The notes beneath the pieces are model-generated. The model had not been told where the DNA came from and ran no database searches. It saw only the letters and a list, made by a program, of their open reading frames with translations. A program made the translations under genes and the position numbers. Shown piece after piece: positions 23,621-35,800 of a DNA stretch of 64,000 bases; position 1 is the stretch's first letter; each line of letters begins with the position of its first letter. Source of the stretch: Leuctra nigra (lineage: Eukaryota; Arthropoda; Insecta; Plecoptera; Leuctridae); the NCBI GenBank assembly GCA_934045905.1, contig OW203762.1, positions 55,825,411 to 55,889,410 on the forward strand, in the 5' to 3' direction.

Positions 23621-25010
23621 CTTACTTTGTAAGTATCATTACTTGCTTTGTAAGTTTAGTTCTTGTTTTGGCCAACTCTAGAAACTCTAGCTCGCTCGGT
23701 GCCACTCTAGCTCGGAGCAAGCTCAACAAACAGACCTACTATCGAGTAGCAATGAGGTATTTATTTTGGGATGAATATGGCAGGCAGGTTTTAGCTTATT
23801 TTTCTAGGTGTTATTTCTTTTTAAATAACAGATTCATAAACTAAATGGTAATAATGAGCTTTTATTCCAATTATTCTGGTTGTTCACTCCAATATTTTTA
23901 TATAGGTACCAAAAAACTGATGTAAAGAGAAAATATGTGTGGTGTATTTATAAGTGTTACTACCGTATAATTGAGCAATGAAGTTTTATTTTAAAACTAA
24001 TTCCAGATTACTTAGCTAGATAATATAATTACTTAAGAATTGAAAACCCGGTACACACTGTCTGCTAAATAACTCTCCTCTTTTTCGATCAGACAGAAAA
24101 ACAAAGAAGGTCGTGTGACAGCTGACAGCCAATTGAGAGAGAGTGCTGTACTTCACTCAGCTCGCGAGTTGATTGAAAATATGTCCCGACTTTAATTTAT
24201 TTCCTTATTTTGAACTCTCCTAGCTAGTAACAAAATTGGTGGGTAAGTACCTTAATATTACAAGCTAAAACACAATCTAATATAATATGTACCTAAATAC
24301 TTTTTCCTCGCTCACTTTCATGTCGAGACATTCGTGGGTTTAAATATTTTGTGTGAGCTTAGACACCATTTGCCACATTAATCACACCTATATTTGATTG
24401 AAATATTGCACATTTTCAGCTAGGTATTCAATGTGCTTCATATAAAATAAATAATAATTATTATCTTTCTCCCGGTTCCAAGAATAATTATTTACGTTTT
24501 TAAAATCTATTAGCATTGAATTAAAAAATTATGAATTTTTAGTGTTTTCTTAAATCCACTTTTTTTTACGAAATATGATCAAAGGGAGTAGAGGTACAAA
24601 TAAAATGATTGTGGGATAATTTTGAAAGTCGCGCGGTTTACGTCTATGGTTAAAGGAAGGTCGAAGATCGAAATATTCGATTTTCGATTTAAGTTTTCGC
24701 GCGATTTTTTGGTTCTGAGCGTTTTGATTGGTTGGTTTGGTTTGTATCTCGCTCGGAGTCGGACCGGATTTGACAGTTGGTTTGGTTGGGTAACAAACAA
24801 CAACAAACTGAAACAACCTGTTGTACTAGCAAGTTGGGTTGCTTTGGATTTTGGAATCGGCTTTGCCAATATTTACTAGGGGAAGTGGAGGAAGATTCGG
24901 GTGTGGTTGGTTTACTGAATGTAGTAATTGCAGTGCAGGTATGTACATATTTAATTTTCTGGTTGAAGTCTTCCTTCCGAAATTTTTTGAATCTTTACTA
25001 ACGTTTTTTT
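23621..25010. other. TRMT44-IQGAP spacer
   Basis: This is AT-rich DNA. About 23790-24020 resembles the lamin 3' flank (shared 'ttgttcactccaatatt' and 'atgtgtggtgtatttata'-like words). The last 100 bases hold the putative 5' UTR of IQGAP. No independent gene is visible. Confidence 0.45.
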
Positions 25011-25013
25011 TAG
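24939..25013 (+). other. Probable 5' UTR intron of IQGAP (75 bp)
   Basis: A good donor (gtgcag|gtatgtac) and a good acceptor (acgttttttttag|cacc) bracket 75 bases just upstream of the start codon at 25039. The sequence before 24939 has stops in all useful frames, so this would join non-coding leader to the first coding exon. Inferred from splice signals only. Confidence 0.45.
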
Positions 25014-25038
25014 CACCTGCTGGAGTGCTACGGGAAGC

Positions 25039-26885
25039 ATGGACATAATGAAATCTCTTGGAAGTATGGACATTCGCCTATCTGCTGAACAAATGGATGT
25101 TCTGCGGCAGAAAAATATAGCATATGAATATATGTGTCACTTGGAGGAGGCAAAAAGGTTGGTTACTTTATGTCACTTGGAGGAGGAACGGTGGTTCTAT
25201 ACTCCGTTCCCTGGAGTCTCGAGTCCTAGATAGCATGGGCAGGTATAGGACTACTACCCATGTTAAACAGGACTCAAAACTGCATGGAATGAAGTTTAGC
25301 ATTGTACTACTACCTAGGTAGGTAGGTAGGTACACCCACCTCCAAGTGTTCGTACTGTCTTTCTCATAAGAGCACAATGTGCTCTCTCCGTTGTATACAT
25401 TGTGCTCTTATGAGAAAGACAGTACGAATACATGGAGGTGGGTGTACCTAGGTCAGCTCATACCCTGTTCACACTGAGAATTCGATCATGATCCAGTTCA
25501 ATTACAATCGTAATCAAAATGGAGGCAAGATTCAAGTTAAACTTTATAATGCTTGTTACATGCAATAAGAGCATGCATTTGTAAGTGTTCGTTTTTAAAA
25601 TTCATGATTTATTTTGTTTGACCTTGAGTTCGATCATGATTCAGATTTTGATTACGTTCTTACAACTCAATCGAGATTTGAATCATGATCGAGTTCGATT
25701 GAGTTCAGTTCACACACATTTTCGATTGCAATCGAGATTTTGGATCATGATCGAATCCTCAGTGTGAACAGGGTATCAGGGTCAGCGTCAAAATAAGCCA
25801 GCCAAATCCCCATGTCTGTATATTGCAGAGGTCGGCAACCTGCAGCTCCGGAGCCGCATGGCGCTCCTTGGTGGTTCTTGAATGGCTCTTCACAATTTAA
25901 ATTATAAAGATCTGAAATCAAAAAATTTGAAAATTTTCCAGTTTGTTCCAGAGTTTGTTTCAGTTTGTTCAGAGTCCCAGAATCACTTTTCCGGGGCCGG
26001 GGCTATGCAGGTCTGGGGCGCATAGCCCAGGGAAAATTTTGAAATTCAGGACTAAATTTGGCGCCCTTCTACGTGATTTGTACACTATTTTAAGTCTATG
26101 TTTACTTCTATGAAAAATAAGTGGGCGGACGGCGTCCACCCTGAAAAATAGAGTGAGGGGACGCGTCTGCCCCCAAATTAACCACTGCTTACTTATGAAA
26201 CTGGTAAATTTTGTAGCCTACCTCTCGGCTCTCCCCATAAGTTGCCTGATAATCACTAAATTAATTTTTTCATTCTTGAGTATAAAAACAGTATAAACAG
26301 TAGGCATACCTTTACAGTTTAAGAGAAAATAATGATTTGTAATATAATAATGTAGCCTGTAGGTATAATCATATAATGAGACAATGTCACTAACAATGAG
26401 CGTATTATTATTTTAAATCCGGGTAATAACCGATATTGATTAGTTTTCTCATCTATCTGCCTACTGTCTAAAGGTCTAGGTACCTACCTAATAATGGTAC
26501 TATTGTAATCTATTTTATTTCAGATGGCTGGAAGTGGTGCTAAAGGAAGATCTTCCTCCTGTGACAATTCTTGAGGAAAGCTTAAGGAATGGAGTTATTT
26601 TAGCCAAATTGGGCAATTTCATGACACCATCATTGGTACCCATAAATAATATTTTTGACAAGGAACTGAAACGATTCAATGTAGCCGGTCTTCAGTTCCG
26701 CCATACAGACAACATAAATTACTTTTTGAAAGCTTTAGCTTCTGCTGGCTTGCCTGTAACATTCCTCCCGGAGACCACGGATGTGTACAACAGAAAGAAC
26801 ATGCCTCGTGTCATCTACTGCATTCACGCTCTAAGCAGTCACTTGTTCAAACTCGGCCGAGCTCCACTCATTCAAGATCTGTATG
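25039..26885 (+). CDS. IQGAP: IQGAP exons 1-2: calponin homology domain
   Basis: Exon 1 (25039-25157) encodes MDIMKSLGS... IAYEYMCHLEEAKR, the conserved entry to the IQGAP CH domain. Exon 2 (26524-26885) carries on with WLEVVL, ILAKLGNFMTP, LQFRHTDNINYFLKAL, PETTDVYNRKNMPRVIYCIH and HLFKLGRAPLIQDLYG. This single CH domain binds F-actin in IQGAPs. The exon 1 donor is GTTGGT, a weak but usable site; about 20 bases past it a piece of the exon (tgtcacttggaggagg) is repeated in the intron. The ATG at 25039 is the first in frame; an internal Met (MDIRLSAEQMD) nine codons later is an alternative start. Confidence 0.93.
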
Positions 26886-29800
26886 GTAAGCTCTTTCACA
26901 ATCACACCTCATGGGTAGAGCCAGTATTGAAAATGGTGATTTTATTTCTGTTAATTTGTTTATAATCTTGAATTTCGTTTTTTTTTTCTGGAAGAGTGAT
27001 TTTGCGATTTTATACCTAGGCTATTGGTTTAATTTGATGTTAAACTTGTAAAACACTAGCCAAACACCAGATACCCTCATTTGAAGGGGCAACCATTATT
27101 TTGTTGCACAATTTCACAAATAATGTTCAATTTTACAGTCGGGGATGGTCTTCGTTTTTTTTCGTGAATGTAAAAATTGTATTTTTGGGATCTACATTAT
27201 TAGGTAATCTGAGGTGGAGATCCACCTTCATTGTGGGACTTTGGCCCTTCGCTTCAGTGATGTTGCCTGACAAGTCACTTTCTCCTGCATCCTTCCGGCT
27301 GTTGCCTCGCCACCATAACTCTCATCTCTCTCCCACAATCTACCTGTTCCATCTCACTTGGTCAGCCCACTTCACTCTTGGTTTACCCCTTGTGCTTTCC
27401 TCTCTTCCTCTTTAAAATTCCCTTTTCAGTGAAGATTAATATGATAATATCAAGTTTCTTTAAATGTCATAAGTTTTTCATCACATTTTACCTAGGTACA
27501 CTTTTAAAAATGCTATGCTTCTAATGCTGTTGTTGGCACTTTCAGACTTTCATTAGGTAATCATTTCTTTTCTCTAACACCTCTTTCAAGCATAGCAATA
27601 TCTACCAAAGGTACAGTTCATTGCTGTATTGTACTATTGTTATACCTTAGTTAGAGACATATGTTCAATTAATTAAATAATTTTCAGGCCAGATTAAGTT
27701 CAGTGACGAGGAAATCAATGACGTCTACAAAGATCTGAAGTACCGGGGAGTCCAAATGCCAGAGTTCAAGAGGATTGGTCGTGTCCTCTCCGAGACCGTA
27801 ACCAAGGATACGCCAGCACTTGACGAGGCGTTGCTTGCGATCAACACGGCTATCGACAGAAAGAAGGGCTTAATGTTGGCGTTGGGGCATCCAGCAGCCG
27901 GACTGCAGCACATTGTGTCTCGCCTCTCCCAGGAATATCAACTAGTTTTGTGCGATGCAAAGCAAGCAAAAGCACAAGCAGCTCTCAACAGGGTGCGTGC
28001 GACACAAACTAAGTATTAAGGGGGTTTCGTCATAGGAATGAGCATTTGTTGTTCCTAAATCTAGTTCATACAAAGATTAGTTAATGAAACCATATTACAT
28101 ACAACTAGCAAAAAATACTTCCCTTTACTGTATTATACTTAGCTTTATAATTTTGTATATATATTCTTGATTGAAGTTCCGCTATTTCCCATAAAATAAC
28201 AGGAAGAATGATCCCTGAATAGATCCCTGAATATTGGACGTAAATTGCTCCTTAAATAACAAGAGAATTTACAAAATATTGATTTGATAGTCTCAATTCA
28301 AAGAGAACACTTTTTGGAATAGACTGCCTTTCCAAAATGTAGTTCCCTCACCAGCCAATTAAGAAGGAAAAGTGTAGGTAGAATAATGTGAAAAAATTAC
28401 CAATAGATAGTACCTTATCTGGCAATGCTGGTGCAATCTGACTCTGAGTAATTTTGTTTTGGCATAAGGGAACTTCTATTAAGAACATATTATTGGATCA
28501 TACACAACTTCACAATCAATGGAATTTAGTTTTAATTAATTTGAATCACTAGTATTTCATTCAGATCTTGGTGTTTGTGCCAGTTTTAGTGTTAATAATA
28601 ATAATAATAATAATGTAATTTATTGAGCACATAAAATAGGTACATAATTGGTCTGTATTCAACAATCGAGTCGTTGATCTTCCATACATCCATCTCTTCT
28701 CTTCAGCTGATTCACATCTTCACCATTTACCTACTTCTTCTTAATTCATAATAGTCATTAAAATTGTGCTTCAATATCAGTGGTAATATTGGAAGAACAT
28801 CCAAGCATTTGCTTTTTAGCTGAGGGAAAACCACTGAAAAAACATTCTCAGCAGGATGTAATCTTGATTCTCGTCTTCCAATATCATTACTTCACGAATT
28901 CTCTTTCTTGAATGATAGCGAGTTTATCCTTAACGAGCGTCTTGAAAGCTTTTAACCTTAGGGTCTGCTCTTCTGTTGTTGTTGTGTTGTATGCTACTGA
29001 GGCTGAATAGGAAAAACAGTTCTTGAATTTTTTACTTCGATGAGTTCCAAAGTCTAGCTTATCTTTGGACCGCGTCCAAAGACTTTGGAGTACTTGAAGA
29101 GCGTGAACTAGGCTGCATCTATTGACACTTGGTGAATGTTACTTAATTTTCAGTCTTTAAACGACAGCTGTTCAGGGGACCACTGTGATTTGCTAACTCA
29201 GGCTGAAGTTCAAGGCTACATTACTGCAGTTAACACCGACGCCGCTTGGAATGCTGCCATTGCTCAAGACTCTCAAGCTTTGCTGGAAATTCTACCGTTG
29301 TTGGGACTGGACAATGTGAACTCAAGTTTAAAGAGTATGGTGCTTTACTGCAGCCAGGCTACACAACTTGATGGGACTTCAAAAGGTAATGATTTCCCGA
29401 TACAGTAAACCCTCGTTAATTCGAATTCAAAGGGACCCAAAAAATCCCAGTTCGAATTAAAAAAGTTCGAAATATATAATTAATGCAAAAAAATTTGTGT
29501 GCATTTTCATGAAGTTTGAATATTCCCGCCTGTGGAATATTCCCGCCATTGCAAAAAAGTGGGGTTGGCAAACCTGTAACAGCAGTTTGGCCAACCTCGC
29601 AAGCCAGATTATCTCATTTTGATGCCATTGAAGGTTGTGTTTTGTTTTGAGTGTTGTTTTTTCGTAGTTTGTTCGCGATTATTTTATCAATCCTTCTGCA
29701 AAGTTCGAATTAAAACAACTGTATGCAAGGAATAACATGGGCTGGGACCAAAATTCAGTTCGAATTTCGAATTAACCTAAAATTCGATTTATAAAAATTA

Positions 29801-32800
29801 TTTAACATGTAAAAACCTATCCTGTCCACTGGGACCATGCACCTAGTTCGAATTTACCCCTAAATTCGAATTATTGAAGTTCGTAATAACGAGGGTTTAC
29901 TGTATTGTTGTCAATGTATTTGATCAACAGTACATATCTATCTATCTCTATGATCTATCTACCTATTTTAATTTTAGATTTTTAGTTTTTACAGTAAAAA
30001 CTAAAAATTCCTTTTTTAGTAGGTGGAACCTTGTTAGTACGTTTTTGAAGGTACCAGGTTAAAAAAACGTACTAAAGTGAAAAACGTACTATAGAAATTT
30101 CATAAAAAAGGGGTCTATTCGCGGGTCAATGTTTTTTTTGAAGATCAATATTTTTAGATTGGGGTTTAATGTCTTATCTCCTGTTTGAAATGGAAAAAAC
30201 ACTCTACTCAGTCCTGAAGTGTTGATGGATGATAATGTTTCAATAAATTTTAAAAAACACACTATTCATGTTTCCCCCTTCTCAAGATAACAGCTGAGGC
30301 CAACCCATGTCAAGTACTCAAAGGACCTGTCACTCAACTCAAGTGTAAAATAGATGGATGTATAGTCTGGTCCTGACAAATGATTGTTTTTTTCCCATAT
30401 CCCCATGGTTTATTTTCACATACAAAGTGTTTTTGTCAAAAACAGACTTCCAAAACTGAGGTGTGTTTTCTGACATTAATTATGTACGAAAATGGGTTGA
30501 AAATGGAATGAAAAATGTACTATTCTTAGTAATTTGCTTCAAGGGACCAGAATTTTTAACGTACTAACGCGAAAAACGCACTAGCGAGAAACGTACTAAA
30601 GAAACAATTTAACATGTGTTCTTATGGGGGAATGCCAGGACCTTTTGAAAATAACGTATTAGGGTGAAAAACGTATTAAGGAGAAACGTACTAAGGAGGT
30701 TCCACTGTAGCATAAAGTAAGGAGGATACAGAGGCTTTACTCTTATGGAAGGGATTCTCCCACTCACCCGGCAGTGAAAAGGTGAGTGGAATATAGATGG
30801 CACTGCTTGTTTTGAAATCAGCCATAGAGGCTGCAGATCGGGGTTTCTCACTCACTCGGGTTGTTGCGGGTTACCTGCAACCAGGGGAGCCACGTGACCT
30901 AGACCGGCTTGATAGTCACGAGATAATGCTTGATAATAATAAATGTCTGTCTCCCGTTTCCAACACAATGTCGGGTCGGGGGGTGGAATTCCACCATCCA
31001 TCATGGGCCTTCGCTTCAGTGATGTCGGGTGGCCGGTCCTTACACATCACACTCTTCTTCTTCCTCCTCTTCGTATTCTGGTTGCTGCCGCTCCACCATG
31101 TCTCTCCACCTCTCTCTGTCCTCCCACAATCTTCCTGCAGTCACTGTTCCCCACTCCTCACCGCTTTCCTCTACATCCCACTTCACCTGGTCCTCCCACT
31201 TCGCTCTCGGTCTACCCCTTCTGGTTTCCCGGTCTCTCGCTCTTTCAAATTCCCTCTTCGGTATTCTCTTGGGATTCATTCTTCTAAGATGACCATAACA
31301 GCACAGTCTATCTCTTCCTATCTTATAGTTGAGGCTCTCAACACCTAGCTTCTTCCTTATGTCAGTACTTCTTTGCTTTTCCATCTTCGATGTACCATCC
31401 CTTGATACAAGGGATAAATAGACGCACAAGGCACAATAACATTAATGAAACTTTAATTAATAACGAAGATAAATTGTCACTTTGTATGTGGACCAAACTT
31501 CCGAATATTTTTAATTATTATGTATTCTATTACGATATTGTCGAACAAAATATCTTGTAAATATGGCGTGACAAAGAGCTTTTTTAATACGACAATATAC
31601 CAACTATGTACATTCAATTCAATTCAATTATCTTTATTTGCATGATATACAAAATGGCGAACATTCAACAGGAAAATACACTATTGTGTCTGTTGATCTT
31701 CCATGTAACCAACTAGTATCTAAATCTTAACTAAATCTAAATATTATAACGGATAGATAGAAAATTACTACCGTATTAACTCGTGTATAAGACGCAATTA
31801 TATGTCAATATTTTGATTCTGAAAACAGCCCTGCGTCTTATACACGCATACCAAGCTTTTTTCCCAGTAAATCCAAGGTGGATGTTTGTAAACAGAGCTG
31901 TGGTAGACTGCCACATGTTGTCTATCTCTGCCTTTCCCTCTCACTCTGTCTGGACTACTCATACTGTGTCTAGACACAACACTATTAACATATTACATTT
32001 TTGCAACAAAATGTTTTCCCTTGCATTTAGATCAGGAGACAAAATATATGTTTACGTCTGAAAAACATTGCTCTGACAGACATAAAATAGACAAAACACT
32101 GTTGAATGGCGATCTTAATGGAAGGGGAGGAGAGGAGTTGGGTTTGTTTTGGAATGCAGAGAAAAGGCAGGTGCATGCCTCTTAAAGCAAGCAACAGCTG
32201 CTGGGAAGAGAATCCCCTCCCCCCTTTCTCAGAAGCAGGAAATTACTGTTTGTTTACAACAAGTTGGCAGTGATTTTCATTCAAATAGCTCAGTTAGCTG
32301 GAAAACCAACATTTAGATGGATATCACATGTATACAAACACACAATGTTTTTCATCATTTTACTGCGTCTTATACACGCATGCTAAGTGTTTACTTAAAA
32401 TAGACTTCTCAAAACAAGGGTGCGTCTTATACACGAGTGCGTCTTATACACGAGTTAATACGGTAATACATAATAAAAGCATAATATTTAAAGTCGTAGG
32501 TGAACTTGTATTTCTTCTGTGGTGTGGCTATTTTGATGTTATTAATTATCTTGAAGTAGAAAATTCTTTAGGTTGTGTTTAAACGATGGCAAATTAAGTT
32601 CTTGGAATTTTTCTGATATTTTATTGTATGTTGAAGCGGCAGAGTAAGTAAAAGATGATTTAAATTTCTGACTGTGATGAGCGTGGATGTTGAGCTGATT
32701 CAAATTTCTTATTGTCCGTGTATGGCAGTCCTTCCGTTGGATGAGTTTCTTCTTGAGGTATTCTGGCTGTCCAGTGGAGAGAATTTTGTGCGTAACGCAA

Positions 32801-35800
32801 CTTAAATGCAATAATCGTCGGGATTTCATATCAAGCCAGTTTAGCTTTCTCAGAAATGGGGTAATACGTTGTCTCAACTGTACATTTAAAGCAAATCTGA
32901 CACAGGCATTCTGCACTTTTTGTATTTTATTACTATCTTGATTGGATATACAAGAACCATATATAACATCCCCATAGTTCAGCTGAGATAGGACGAGTGC
33001 ATCTGCCAATCTGGATTTAGTCCCACTCGGCAAAATCTGCTTTACTCTCTGGAGTGTTTTCAATTTGCCATAAGCTTTCCCACACATTCTGTTCACATGG
33101 TCAGAAAAGTTCAAGTGGCTGTCTAATGTGAGTCCAAGGTTTTTTGCTGAGTTCGACATTGGTATAATACAACCATTGATGGTCAATTGAAATGTACTAT
33201 TGATAACTTTTGTTCTCTGTTGATTGGTACCTAAAATCATTGCAACCGACTTATGAGGATTAAGCATCAAGCCTCTACTATTGCACCACGATGCAATGCT
33301 ATTTAGATCCTCATTAATTTTTTCCTGTGCATCGTCGAAGTCCTTAGGGTCAAAGGTGTACAAAAGCTGAGTATCGTCAGCATAACTATGTATTCTGCAA
33401 TTTTTAATGCAGTCTCCGATGTCCGCAGTATAAATGATGAAGAGTATCGGTGCAATGCTTGAGCCTTGGGGTACACCGGTTTGTATTTGAAGTGGACAAG
33501 AAATATTTTCTGCGGATAACTTGACTCGTTGTTGGCGACCAATTAGGTAACTTCCAAACCATTTTAATGAGTTTTCACTAATTCCAAGATAAGATAGCTT
33601 AGCCAAAAGAAGTTCATGATTGACTGTGTCGAAAGCCTTAGAGAAATCCAACAGGACTAAACTAGTCACCTGTTTATTGTCAATTCCTCTGATAGCATCA
33701 TCTGTGATGTCAAGTAAAGCTGATTCAGTGCCTCTATTCTTCCTGAATCTGGATTGCGTTTGAGGAAGTAAATGTAATTGTTCTATGTAAGTGGTCAGTT
33801 GTTTGCAGACTACTTTTTCAAGCATTTTAGACAACACAGGGAGAATTGTAATGGGCCGAAGATCTTTGAACTCTGTAGGTGACACACATTTAGCTATTGG
33901 AGTTATTAAACCTTCTTTCCATATCAGTGGAAATATGCCAGTAGATAGAGACTGGTTGAAGATTTTTAGTATCACGCTACCACATTGTGGTGAAGAACTG
34001 AGCATGATAGTGTTTACACTTATTTCATCATTACCCATCGCTTTTGTTTTAATTCTTCTCAAATTGTCTATTAATATGTTTTCATCTATTGGTGTTAACT
34101 GAAACATATTATCTTCTGCTACAGCTGGATGAGTGTTGTTCATATAGTATTCAATTATAGAATTGTCAATTGGAAGGTTAGCAACTGAGTTTATATAATA
34201 CTCGTTCAGCTGGTTGGCATGTGCTAACTCTTCTGGTAATTGGGATTTAAGCATTTTCGGATTATAGGTAATTCCCCATTTATGAAGATTTGACCAGAAA
34301 ACCTTAGGATTACCTTCAATTGCTTTCAATTCTTTTTCCATAAAAGCCCTTTTTTCCCTTTTAACTAGCAATGTTATATGGTTTCTGAGTTGACAATAGT
34401 ATTGCCACTTTTCTGCAGAGGGTGACTTCTTAAAACTGTTGTGAGCTTTTAACTTCAGTTTAGACATACCCTTTAATCTCTCTGAAAACCATGGACATGG
34501 AGATTTTGTCGTTTTAAGATGCCTTAAAGGTGCAAATTTGTTTTCAATGTGGAGAAGTTGATCGTTCAATTTCTTAATCATAACGTTTATGTCATCTTCC
34601 TCAGCAACATCTTCCCAAGTAAAGAGATCAATTTCTTCTTTTACTTTCTCAAGGTCAATATCAGAATATTTCCTAAAATATCTCTTCTGCAGCTCTCGTT
34701 TTGGAGTTTTATAGACAAGAGTGCAGGATGTTAGACAATGATCTGTGATTGCTATGCCCCGATCATCTTTAATCTTGGAGACATCTATAACTCTTGTATT
34801 GACTACACAATCAATGCATTTTATGTAAATGTGATCAATCAGCGTTGATGAAGATGAACGATCAGCCGAACCAACAGCAATTCTTGTAGGAGATTTGATC
34901 AGTTGACTGAATTTGTGTTTATGCATGAATTTAGAGATAAATTTACAATCAGGATGCATTTATAAAGAAGCCTAATCCAGCAATTTTACACTCAATTAAA
35001 AATGTAATCCAGAAAGGTAGCATTCTGAAATTTAATTGGGATGAATTTTGTAGATGGATGTTGATTAATGTAGTTTAATAAAATAATTTTTTTTCTTACC
35101 CCTTCATAATGTATGTACACTGGACAATTCATAAAACGGTATTTGAAAGAAATTGATTGTCTGAAAAAAATGTGATGGCATCATCTGATGAAGTCCATAC
35201 TTACTCGTCATCTACCTCTAGTAGGTGAGCTCAGATTTAATTGATAATAACAAGGATTGATTGTCAATGAACCATGACCAACAGCCAATCTGTTTCGTTC
35301 AAATACCGTTTTATGAATTGTCGAGTGTACCTACCTACTTATCATTCAACAAGTCAAAATATCAAAAATATTGCCCCCCCCCCCCCCCCACCCCCCCAAC
35401 AAACGCTAGAGAACTTGAACTTGAATAGGGATTTATCGAAATAGCTCATGAAACATTTCGTGATTCGGTCTGCAATTCCATTTTCAGTTTTCGTAATTTT
35501 AAGATTAATGAGGTCAACTTCAATAAAGGCACAAATTCCGTTAATTATGCGTAAACAATGACAGCCTCGTAATATTACCTACCTATGTCTGTTAAGATGA
35601 TGATTGTAAAGATGATAGTAGAGGAGGAGAAGAAAATATCAATGCAAGAGTTTGCAAACAGGTTGGAGACAGACTTTGATGGAAATAAGAGACTGCTGTA
35701 CAGTCTAATCAAGGCGAAACGACATACGGGGGAGACTCAAACCGTAATGAAGAAGGAGGATGGTGGTTTCACAAACAGACCGGAGGAGATAAAAACAATG

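Larger units (their letters stand above)
31617..34975 (-). mobile_element. 5'-truncated CR1/Jockey-like LINE, interrupted by a MITE
   Basis: The coding part is 32542-34959 (minus). The 3' UTR continues to about 31617, where the minus strand reads caaataaagataattgaatt followed by more gaatt units, a pentanucleotide tail. A TA-flanked MITE (31771-32463) has landed in the 3' UTR. The 5' end stops in the middle of the endonuclease domain. IQGAP intron 4, opposite to IQGAP transcription. Confidence 0.8.

Noticed and set aside
31783..32061. Near-identical 92-codon frames at 31783 and 53950
   Set aside because: They are identical only because they lie in two copies of one MITE; they include its terminal repeats and show no protein-like features.
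32290..32310. tagctcagttagctgg, resembling a tRNA A box, in the CCGTATT MITE
   Set aside because: No cloverleaf or B box follows within a suitable distance; both MITE copies carry it as ordinary interior sequence.
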